Assembly: GCA_019136395.1 (NCBI GenBank)
Contig: JAGVUH010000090.1
Span: 1 to 6,414 of the forward strand
Length of the DNA: 6,414 bases
Source of the DNA: Gammaproteobacteria bacterium
GTDB lineage: Bacteria; Pseudomonadota; Gammaproteobacteria; Chromatiales; Chromatiaceae
Direction of reading: 5' to 3'
The notes under the pieces were generated by a model that saw only the letters and a list, made by a program, of their open reading frames with translations, was not told where the DNA came from and did no database searches. Every line of letters begins with the position of its first letter. Within the stretch, counting starts at the first letter, position 1. The translations under genes and the position numbers were made by a program. Of the stretch, positions 1-4,790 are shown piece by piece.

Positions 1-9
1 GTTTTCGGG

Positions 10-98
10 AAGGCAGGACTTGCCTTTCAAGCCATCACGGTGATGATCACTCGGCGCAACGCGTGGTGGGATACTCGGTTGGGGCGATCGCGGATCGC
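10..98 (-). other. Hairpin cluster downstream of the transposase; possible bridge-RNA region
   Basis: Three compact inverted repeats lie in the non-coding stretch beyond the transposase stop. They are AAGGCA/TGCCTT (10-26, 5-base loop), CATCAC/GTGATG (33-45, 1-base centre) and GCGATC/GATCGC (84-98, 3-base loop). IS1111-group elements are reported to carry their structured bridge RNA in the non-coding end downstream of the transposase, so this is the right place for one. The window cuts the region off and no guide loops were matched to a target, so an RNA gene is not claimed. The hairpins could also act as weak transcription stops. Confidence 0.3.
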
Positions 99-134
99 GG
101 GTTAAGGATGCTGGATGGCGCCGGGTGTCCGGGC

Positions 135-1097
135 TTAGGCTTTGCTCACGGCCCCCCGCGCCGGATCAAAAGGCTGACCGCTGATCAGCACCGCGTAGGC
201 GATGCGGGCGAGCTTGTTGGCCAGCGCCACCACGGCGATATTGTTATGACGCCGCGCCCGCAGGGCCGTGGCCCAGCGGCTGAGGGCATCCGCTTTGCGC
301 TCGACCCAGCGCATGACGGCCCGGGCGCCATGAATCAGCAACTGGCGCAGGTAGGTGTCGCCGTGCTTGCTGATGCCGAGCAGCCGGTCGCGGCCGCCGG
401 TGGAATGTTGGCGGGGCACCAGGCCGAGGAAGGCCGCCAAGCCCCGGCCGCTACCCAAAAGGCGCGGGTCGCTGCCGATGGCGGCGATCTGGGCGTCATA
501 CGCGGCAACCCGTTCGTCAAGGTGAAGCAACTCTCCGGCCAGGCCCTGGAGGCTGGCACGGAACAACGCGCTGAGACCATTCTCGGCGTCTTCGAGGATC
601 GCCGCCAGGCACGGCCGGACGTGGGCGCGGCCTTGGGGGATGGTGATGCCGTATTCCGCGAGCAGGCCACGGATCTGGTTGACCTGGGCGGTGCGCTGTT
701 CGACGGCCTGACTGCGCATACGGTGAATGGCCTGGAGATCCTGCTGCTCGACGCGCTTGATGAGGACGAAGCGCATGGTGGGCCGTTGCGCCGCCTCGGC
801 ATCCGCCGCGTCATTCTTGTTGGACTTGACGAACGGCTTGACGAACTGCGGGGCAATCAGCTTCACCTGGTGGCCATGCGACTCAAAGAGGCGCCCCCAG
901 TAGTGGGCGCTACCACAGGCCTCCGTGGCGACCAGACAAGGGTGCCGATTGGCCAGCTCCGACGCCAGCTTGGCCCGGCTGACCTGCTTGCTGAACACCC
1001 GCCGGCCTTGGGCGTCCATCCCACAGAGGTGAAAACTCCGCTTGGCCAGGTCGATGCCGATCACCGTGATGCACTGCTCTTTGGTATGCTCAGTCAT
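135..1097 (-). CDS. IS110-family (IS1111-type) transposase, probably internally deleted
   Basis: This 320-residue protein is a DEDD recombinase that would move an IS110-family insertion sequence without target duplication, guided by a bridge RNA. The N-terminal RuvC-like domain shows D16 (GIDLAK), E59 (ATEACGSAHYWGR) and D96/D99 (NKNDAADAE), which fit the catalytic quartet. The C-terminal Transposase_20-type domain shows LAAFLGLVPRQHSTGG and GISKHGDTYLRQLLIHGA; S232 in HSTGG probably corresponds to the family's catalytic serine. The start at 1097 has GGAG seven bases upstream. Two things are odd compared with relatives as I remember them. First, AEAAQRPTMRF lacks about four residues (relatives read AEAICEA.QRP or similar). 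Second, AAIGSDPRLL joins the coiled region directly to the second domain, so about 30 residues including the usual PGIG motif are missing. Relatives are about 340-350 residues. The frame is intact, so the protein may be made but inactive. Confidence 0.93.
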   Translation of the reverse strand: MTEHTKEQCITVIGIDLAKRSFHLCGMDAQGRRVFSKQVSRAKLASELANRHPCLVATEACGSAHYWGRLFESHGHQVKLIAPQFVKPFVKSNKNDAADAEAAQRPTMRFVLIKRVEQQDLQAIHRMRSQAVEQRTAQVNQIRGLLAEYGITIPQGRAHVRPCLAAILEDAENGLSALFRASLQGLAGELLHLDERVAAYDAQIAAIGSDPRLLGSGRGLAAFLGLVPRQHSTGGRDRLLGISKHGDTYLRQLLIHGARAVMRWVERKADALSRWATALRARRHNNIAVVALANKLARIAYAVLISGQPFDPARGAVSKA

Positions 1098-1271
1098 GGG
1101 TCCGCTCCGTTACCTCGGTTGACGATGGCTTTAGTTGTCATCGCTCATTGTGCCCGCTCAGGGCTCGTTGGAGGAGCGGGACGGACCATTCCATTAGTTT
1201 CAGATTGGCCGCGACAGAGGTTCGGCACGGCGTCGGGCGGGCCGCGGTGGGACCCAACCGCCGGCAGGTGC

Positions 1272-1304
1272 GGGGCCGTTGCGCCGCTGGAGGGAGCGGC
1301 CCCC
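1272..1304 (-). terminator. GC-rich hairpin just after the His-rich gene
   Basis: Directly beyond the stop of the His-rich gene, GCCGCT (1283-1288) pairs with AGCGGC (1295-1300) around a 6-base loop. An alternative outer pairing is GGGGCCG (1272-1278) with CGGCCCC (1297-1303). There is no U-tract, so it may be a transcript-stabilising or Rho-assisted end, not a true intrinsic terminator. Confidence 0.3.
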
Positions 1305-1305
1305 G

Positions 1306-1680
1306 TCACGCCTGCCGACGGGGCGCGGGGCTGGCTACCAGCGGTGGCTGGGCTTGCCCTCCCGCGGGCCGTCCGGCCGGCGCTCGTGCGGCGGCCCTTG
1401 GCGCGGGGGCGGCGGGGGGTGCATGTTCCCAGCGCCGCCAATCCTGCTCATGTTGGTGGTGGCGGTAGTGGTGGTCGCGCTGCCACCAGGGCGCCCGATG
1501 CCGGGTGTGATCCCAGTGGTGACCGTCCCACCAGGTCAGGAGGGCGAGCGTCGTGCTGGCGTTCGTCGGCGCGCCGGCATGCGCCACCGGCGGAGCGCTG
1601 AGCGCGGCCAGGCTGCTGGTGGCGAACAGCAGGCCGACGGCGATCAGGGCCGTCTTCAGTGCGGGGAAAGTGCGTGACAT
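1306..1680 (-). CDS. Small exported histidine/tryptophan-rich protein
   Basis: The protein has 124 residues from the chosen ATG at 1680. An in-frame start at 1767 would put 29 residues before a textbook signal peptide, so the inner start is preferred, although its Shine-Dalgarno is weak (GAG close to the ATG). Residues 1-35 form a signal peptide: a basic start, a hydrophobic run TALIAVGLLFA, and likely cleavage after AHA at about residue 35. Residues 50-86 are packed with His and Trp (WWDGHHWDH, WWQRDHHYRHHQHEQDW), then the tail is low-complexity Pro/Ala/Arg. The cluster could bind divalent metal or heme-like ligands in the periplasm, but this is inference from composition. No catalytic motif and no known family were recognised. 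It lies beside the insertion sequence on the same strand, and no partner gene is visible. Confidence 0.6.
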   Translation of the reverse strand: MSRTFPALKTALIAVGLLFATSSLAALSAPPVAHAGAPTNASTTLALLTWWDGHHWDHTRHRAPWWQRDHHYRHHQHEQDWRRWEHAPPAAPAPRAAARAPAGRPAGGQAQPPLVASPAPRRQA

Positions 1681-2246
1681 CTCGGTCTCAGGGTAGGTGG
1701 AACAGCTCACGGGTATGACCGCCTGGGCGGCGCCCATAAGGTGGCCCGTATCCCCACAATAGGCCATCTCGGTCGGAACGTATAGGGGGCTCCATAAGCT
1801 GTCTAGCTATTTGCTTTATTCAGGCCAGGCGCTACACACTATACCGTTGGGACTGTGTCGCTTTCGTCCGGCGTGCGACCCTCCCATTCCTCGCCTACCC
1901 TTCTGTTTCACGAATGAACCTTCAAACTTCTTAAGGCGACGTAGCGACGCGCCGCTGGCCACCAAAATCAACCTCGTGGTGCGCGACAGTACCCAGCTCG
2001 CGGGTTACCAGACCCTGGCGGACCGTGCCCCTAGGGGTACCAGACCGCTCGGGCACCCGCCCCTCTGAGCGACGCACCGGCGGGAAAGAAGCCTACCTGA
2101 ACCGTCTTTATAACATTACCGACATATTAAACTATTAGCGCTTTTGCGCTCGCAGGTTAACGTGTTCTCGGTAGTCATGCAGCTGGCACATTTCTTCGCT
2201 ACGATAGGCGTCTGAGTGACGTTTTTTCTTTACCGAGGAGCTGACG
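1681..2246. other. 566-base region without a convincing gene
   Basis: No frame here looks like a real protein. The longest open frame (1811-2068, 85 codons) lacks domain features and a ribosome-binding site. The composition is less GC-rich than the flanking genes, especially at 2100-2160. Small signals seen: the direct repeat TACCAGACC at 2006-2014 and 2038-2046, the 10-base palindrome CCCCTAGGGG at 2028-2037 just before the second copy, and the hairpin AGCGC/GCGCT with a TTTT loop at 2137-2150. The region presumably carries the divergent promoters of the genes at 1680 (minus) and 2247 (plus). TATAAC at 2109-2114 and TACGAT at 2200-2205 are possible -10 boxes, but neither has a good -35. Confidence 0.5.
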
Positions 2247-3653
2247 ATGCCTGCTTTGCTACCCGCGCTGGTGCTGCCGCTCGCCGTCGCCATGGGGGCG
2301 GCTTTGGCCACCGAAGACTACGCCATCAAGGCCGAGATCCTCGCCCTTGAGCGGCAGATCGCGCTAATTGATCTGGACGTCGTTGCGCAACCGGCGCCGG
2401 AAATCGCCAGCGCCGCGGCCGGCCGCAAAGAGGTGCTGTTACTGAGCAAAGCGCTGTTGGAAAACCAGCAGATTGCCGCCGCCGGAGGCGCCACGCAAAC
2501 TCTGGTGGTCCCGGTCCAGCCGGCCGATCCGGAGCGCGCCACGCAGCTGTTCCGCGAGATCGCCGCCACGCAGGCGCGCATCGCCGCGCTTGAGGCGGAG
2601 CCGGATCCGGCGCCGGGGGCGAGCCCGAGCGTCGCTGTCGCGCAGCGCCTGGAAGCGGAAAAGATGACCCTGGCGCGCTTGCAGTTGAGTTATCTGCAGG
2701 CGCAATACGGGCTGCCCTGGGCGAGCGGCCATTTGCCTGACCCGGGGGCCGCGGCCGCCGCGGCGCCGGCGCCTGCCCCGGCGGTAGAGCCTGCCGCGAC
2801 CGTGTTGCCGGCAGCGGTGACGGGAGCTGAGACCTCTCCGGCGGCGTCTGCCCCTGGGGAAGAGATCACCGGTGGCCCGTCCGCGGCCCCTGAGGCCCCG
2901 GCGACTCCGCCCGCGCCCCCCTGGGCCGATGCCCGTTATCCGGACATCGACTACCACGCGCCCTGGTTTGCCCTTGCCCACCGGGAGGGTGACACGATCG
3001 CGGGCTGGTGGAGCCTGCAGCGCGAAAAGTCGGCCTTGGATGGGCGCGCTCAGGTGCTGGCCGCCAACCATTCACAGCAGATCGCCGGCGCCACCCAGCA
3101 TGGGCCGGTGTTCTCCGCCCGGTGCTGGAATCAGGAAACGGCCGCCCTCGTCGTCCAGGATGGCGACCGGGACCCCGCAAACACGCCAGCGGCGATCTCC
3201 GTCGACTACCGCCTGGATGAAGGCCCGGTGCGCTCTGCCCGCTGGGATGCTTTGGGGGCCAAACAGGGGGCCGGGGTCTTCGGGTCCGCGGCGATCGACC
3301 TGCTGCGCCAGGTTTATCGCGCCGACACCCTCGTCGTGCGGCTGACCGACGCGCGCGGTCCGCTCGGCGAGTCCACCTTCGATCTGCGCGGCGCCACTCA
3401 GGCCATCGATGCCGTCGCGGCCGCCTGCGGGTGGCTGCCGCAGACCCTGACCGCCGCCGATTACCGGGAGATCCAGCGGCTGCTGGCCGCGGCCGGCTAT
3501 TCCCCGGGGGCGGCGGATGGGCATTGGGGGCCGGCGTCGCGCCGGGCGATGAAGCGCTATCAGACCGCGGCCGGACGGGAGGCGACCGGGGAGCCGGATC
3601 GCGCCAGCTTGCAGGCGCTGGGCTTCTCGGGAGGGAAAGGGGATGCCCGCTAG
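2247..3653 (+). CDS. Periplasmic protein: coiled coil, VasI-like domain, C-terminal peptidoglycan-binding domain
   Basis: This 468-residue protein starts at ATG 2247 with a strong GAGGAG at 2235-2240, six bases upstream. Residues 1-21 are a signal peptide with likely cleavage after ALA (A21). Residues 24-45, 98-116 and 129-155 are charged, heptad-like helices, probably coiled coil. Residues 165-226 are a Pro/Ala linker. Residues about 250-396 follow the pattern of the VasI-like family: WW near the start, RCW at 292-294, VDYRLDEGP at 319-327, TLVVRLT, STFDL, and AACGW at 392-396. C293 and C394 could form a disulfide. Residues 402-460 match a PG_binding_1 domain (EIQRLLAAAGYSPGAADGHWGP, then RAMKRYQ, then TGEPD.ASLQALGF). 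VasI is known as a type VI secretion accessory, but no other T6SS gene is here, so the role is open: probably a cell-wall-anchored periplasmic or envelope factor. The gene stands alone. Downstream, hairpins and the terminator at 3747 could end its transcript. Confidence 0.85.
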   Translation: MPALLPALVLPLAVAMGAALATEDYAIKAEILALERQIALIDLDVVAQPAPEIASAAAGRKEVLLLSKALLENQQIAAAGGATQTLVVPVQPADPERATQLFREIAATQARIAALEAEPDPAPGASPSVAVAQRLEAEKMTLARLQLSYLQAQYGLPWASGHLPDPGAAAAAAPAPAPAVEPAATVLPAAVTGAETSPAASAPGEEITGGPSAAPEAPATPPAPPWADARYPDIDYHAPWFALAHREGDTIAGWWSLQREKSALDGRAQVLAANHSQQIAGATQHGPVFSARCWNQETAALVVQDGDRDPANTPAAISVDYRLDEGPVRSARWDALGAKQGAGVFGSAAIDLLRQVYRADTLVVRLTDARGPLGESTFDLRGATQAIDAVAAACGWLPQTLTAADYREIQRLLAAAGYSPGAADGHWGPASRRAMKRYQTAAGREATGEPDRASLQALGFSGGKGDAR

Positions 3654-3664
3654 GTGGTCACCTA

Positions 3665-3680
3665 CCCCCGTGCTCGGGGG
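3665..3680 (+). repeat. Perfect GC hairpin after the VasI-like gene
   Basis: CCCCCG (3665-3670) pairs with CGGGGG (3675-3680) around a TGCT loop, 12 bases after the stop codon at 3653, and is followed by AACCTGG, not by a U-tract. It may protect or end the transcript of the upstream gene. The layout (C-run, short loop, G-run, then GAAC) recalls a type I-E CRISPR repeat, but there is only one copy and no spacers, so no array is called. Confidence 0.45.
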
Positions 3681-3695
3681 AACCTGGACCATGAG

Positions 3696-3741
3696 ACTCT
3701 TAATCCATTGGTCAAAGGTTCGAATCCTTCACGGCTCACCA
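3696..3741 (+). tRNA. tRNA-Lys(CTT) 3' remnant, likely attachment site (attR)
   Basis: The 3' part of a tRNA is present. The anticodon loop CTCTTAA is at 3697-3703 with anticodon CTT at 3699-3701 (Lys). The 3' anticodon strand is TCCAT (3704-3708), followed by the variable loop TGGTC. The T arm is AAAGG-TTCGAAT-CCTTC (3714-3730), the 3' acceptor strand ACGGCTC is at 3731-3737, then A73 and encoded CCA (3738-3741). The expected 5' half, with an acceptor strand GAGCCGT, D arm and the complementary anticodon strand, is absent: bases upstream of 3696 do not pair with 3706-3708. A49 (3714) faces C65 (3730), a mismatch that suggests a G-to-A change after loss of function. tRNA-Lys genes are known integration sites, for example for the pKLC102/PAPI-1 family in Pseudomonas. 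The remnant cannot make a functional tRNA. Confidence 0.85.
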
Positions 3742-3746
3742 ATACC

Positions 3747-3779
3747 AAGGGCTCGGATAATCTCCGTGCCCTTTTTCTT
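3747..3779 (+). terminator. Intrinsic terminator behind the tRNA-Lys remnant
   Basis: AAGGGC (3747-3752) pairs with GCCCTT (3768-3773). An inner CGGA/TCCG pair (3754-3757 with 3763-3766) closes a TAATC loop, and the stem runs into a T-rich tract ending TTTCTT. It starts five bases after the CCA end, as expected for the native terminator of the tRNA gene, which argues that DNA to the right is the original flank. It may now stop readthrough from the gene at 2247-3653. Confidence 0.82.
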
Positions 3780-3788
3780 GCCTGAAAT

Positions 3789-3805
3789 CCCCGCGCCACG
3801 CGGGG
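3789..3805. repeat. Seven-base-pair GC hairpin
   Basis: CCCCGCG (3789-3795) pairs perfectly with CGCGGGG (3799-3805) around a CCA loop, shortly after the tRNA terminator. There is no U-tract on the plus strand. On the minus strand it is followed by ATTTC, which is too short for a clear terminator. Its role is unknown; it may be a second stop or a remnant of an element end. Confidence 0.45.
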
Positions 3806-3913
3806 TTCCGGGCGCCTGTGCTGCGGGTGGTCACCGGCCGAAAGGTCCCGAATCGGCCACTTTCTCCGCCAGAGCCGTCTCTATTCTCCGTCTGGCCTGC
3901 GGGTAGGCGCAGA

Positions 3914-3935
3914 TGAAGATCCTGTGAAATCTTCA
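3914..3935. promoter_or_regulatory. Inverted repeat upstream of the toxin-antitoxin operon
   Basis: TGAAGAT (3914-3920) and ATCTTCA (3929-3935) form a perfect 7-base inverted repeat with an 8-base spacer, about 130 bases before the antitoxin start. The AT-rich arms and the spacing fit a dimeric regulator's site better than a terminator, but no regulator is assigned. It is too far upstream to be the main autoregulatory operator. Confidence 0.3.
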
Positions 3936-4000
3936 ACTTACGCGAGCCGGTTCGTTGTCAACCAAGGCCGCCAGTCAGGCATCGAACGCCATCAACGCGG

Positions 4001-4052
4001 TGGCAAACCTTACCGTCTTGCTCTATCATGAAATTTCAAGATGAATCATGAT
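4001..4052 (+). promoter_or_regulatory. Probable promoter and autoregulatory operator of the RHH-Doc operon
   Basis: TATCAT (4024-4029) is a good -10 box, with a weak -35 (TGGCAA, 4001-4006) at 17-base spacing. Overlapping it are two copies of the palindrome TCATGA (4026-4031 and 4046-4051), exactly 20 bases apart, so on the same helix face, plus the palindrome TGAAATTTCA (4029-4038). Ribbon-helix-helix antitoxins bind short repeated sites over their own promoter, so this arrangement fits autoregulation. Binding itself is inference. Confidence 0.45.
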
Positions 4053-4062
4053 GGAGATGGCC

Positions 4063-4293
4063 ATGACGACTGCTGTCCGCGAAAAGTTTTCCTCCCAGGC
4101 CGCGCCCGATGTGCTGGCCGCGTTGCGCCAGATCGCAGAAAGCCAAGGCCGCCAGTTCCAGGCGGTGCTCGATGACGCCCTGCGCGACTACATCGACCGG
4201 CAGCAGAAGGAGCGCCCCCGCCGCCACGTGATGGCTTCTTTCGCATCCAGTCTGGATGACTTCGACAGCCTCTACCGCGAGTTGGCCAAGTAA
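4063..4293 (+). CDS. Antitoxin, ribbon-helix-helix (CopG-like) type, partner of Doc
   Basis: The protein is 76 residues from ATG 4063. Earlier in-frame ATGs exist at 4048, 4051 and 4057, but GGAG at 4053-4056 sits six bases before 4063 and decides the start. The N-terminal part has a short possible beta strand (VREKFS) followed by two helices (PDVLAALRQIAESQGRQF, then QAVLDDALRDYI), the ribbon-helix-helix layout used for dimeric DNA binding. The acidic, amphipathic tail (SSLDDFDSLYRELAK) is the likely toxin-binding segment. The gene stops three bases before the toxin start, typical of a type II toxin-antitoxin operon. Canonical Doc partners are Phd proteins; this sequence is not obviously Phd-like. 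No symbol is given because the family was recognised by layout only. Confidence 0.75.
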   Translation: MTTAVREKFSSQAAPDVLAALRQIAESQGRQFQAVLDDALRDYIDRQQKERPRRHVMASFASSLDDFDSLYRELAK

Positions 4294-4296
4294 ACC

Positions 4297-4677
4297 GTGG
4301 CTCACGATTACCTGACCGTGGCCGACGTGCTGGGCATGCACACGGTGCTGAGACAGCGTTACGGCGGCGCGCCGGGCGTGCGTGACCCGGGGGCGCTGGA
4401 GGCCGCACTGTTCCGCCCGCAGACCGGCTACTACGATGACATCGTGGCTGAGGCGGCTGCCCTGCTGGAAAGCCTGGCAATCAACCACCCGTTTGTGGAC
4501 GGGAATAAGCGCATCGCCTTTGCGGCGGCCGACGTGTTCCTGCGCATCAAGGGCTGGCGCTTGCAGCGTGCGCCGATGCAGATCTATGCCGAGATGATGC
4601 AGATGTTCGAGTCGGGCACCTTTGATATCGCCCACCTCGATCCCTGGCTGCGGTCTTTCGCCATCGCCGCAGAGTGA
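4297..4677 (+). CDS. doc: Doc-family (death-on-curing) toxin of a type II toxin-antitoxin system
   Basis: The 126-residue protein has the usual length for Doc. The core motif HPFVDGNKR is at residues 64-72, the Doc version of the Fic motif with Lys-Arg in place of the later Gly-Arg of AMP-transferring Fic proteins. Also typical are GVRDPGALEAALFRP (27-41) and the helix with LAINHPF before the motif. Known Doc proteins are kinases that phosphorylate the elongation factor EF-Tu and stop translation until the antitoxin neutralises them; the motif residues here are intact, so the toxin may be active. The start is GTG at 4297 (MAHDYLTVADVLGMH), with no clear Shine-Dalgarno, which suggests translational coupling to the antitoxin stop at 4293. 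Such modules often stabilise mobile DNA, which fits the neighbouring integration scar. Confidence 0.9.
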   Translation: MAHDYLTVADVLGMHTVLRQRYGGAPGVRDPGALEAALFRPQTGYYDDIVAEAAALLESLAINHPFVDGNKRIAFAAADVFLRIKGWRLQRAPMQIYAEMMQMFESGTFDIAHLDPWLRSFAIAAE

Positions 4678-4681
4678 TGCC

Positions 4682-4790
4682 ATGAACGAGAAAGCACCCA
4701 ACGCACAGACTCAGGCTGCGATGACAGAAGCCCGGTTGATGGCGAGAACCCGTGACTTCAAGGAAACCGTGGCTACGCGCGTACAGCGAG
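4682..4790 (+). pseudogene. Fragment of a second antitoxin-like gene
   Basis: A frame starts at ATG 4682, four bases after the Doc stop. It reads MNEKAPNAQTQAAMTEAR, then LMARTRDFKETVATRVQR. The first part resembles the C-terminal stretch of RelB/DinJ antitoxins (PNAETxAAMxEA). The second resembles the start of HTH-type addiction-module antidotes (RDFKETVxARVQRDPxF). After about 4790 the frame stays open to 4957 but turns into low-complexity Arg/Pro/Gly that is out of phase with the next gene, so the conserved part ends there. I read it as a truncated or frameshifted remnant joined to unrelated DNA. The family resemblance is from memory and short. Confidence 0.45.

Larger units (their letters stand above)
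1..1190 (-). mobile_element. IS110/IS1111-type insertion sequence, ends not resolved
   Basis: The transposase at 135-1097 implies an insertion sequence around it. IS110-family elements have no obvious target duplication and only short or subterminal inverted repeats, so the ends cannot be set by eye. On the transposase start side, GGTCCGCTCC (1099-1108) and the imperfect inverted match GGAGCGGGACGGACC (1173-1187) may mark the end region. On the other side, hairpins continue to the window edge, so the element may run off the left end. Both limits given are guesses. Confidence 0.4.
3780..4062. other. Gene-free interval between the tRNA scar and the toxin-antitoxin operon
   Basis: No convincing protein frame is present in these roughly 280 bases. 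The interval holds two hairpins and the toxin-antitoxin promoter, each listed separately. A 10-base sequence GGTGGTCACC at 3826-3835 also occurs at 3653-3662, on the other side of the tRNA remnant; this may be chance in GC-rich DNA. Confidence 0.5.

Noticed and set aside
63..1601. 512-codon plus-strand open frame
   Set aside because: It runs antisense across both the transposase and the His-rich gene, has no domain signals, and is the usual stop-poor shadow in GC-rich DNA.
1811..2068. 85-codon plus-strand open frame in the gene-free region
   Set aside because: It has no ribosome-binding site, no domain, and an unusual Pro/Arg-rich composition; treated as non-coding.
2439..3692. Minus-strand frames at 2439-3071 and 3072-3692
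   Set aside because: Both are Arg/Gly/Pro-rich shadows of the signal-peptide, VasI-like and peptidoglycan-binding gene on the plus strand.
3661..3805. A CRISPR array formed by the two GC hairpins
   Set aside because: The two hairpins differ in sequence and lie about 124 bases apart, with no repeat where a middle copy would be expected; tRNA and terminator sequence fills the gap.
3653..3835. Ten-base direct repeat GGTGGTCACC on both sides of the tRNA remnant as attachment-site cores
   Set aside because: It is short, GC-rich and only 173 bases apart; the tRNA fragment itself is a far better attachment-site candidate.
4036..4701. 221-codon minus-strand open frame opposite the toxin-antitoxin genes
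   Set aside because: It is antisense to the recognised antitoxin and Doc genes, with Gln/His/Val-rich shadow composition.
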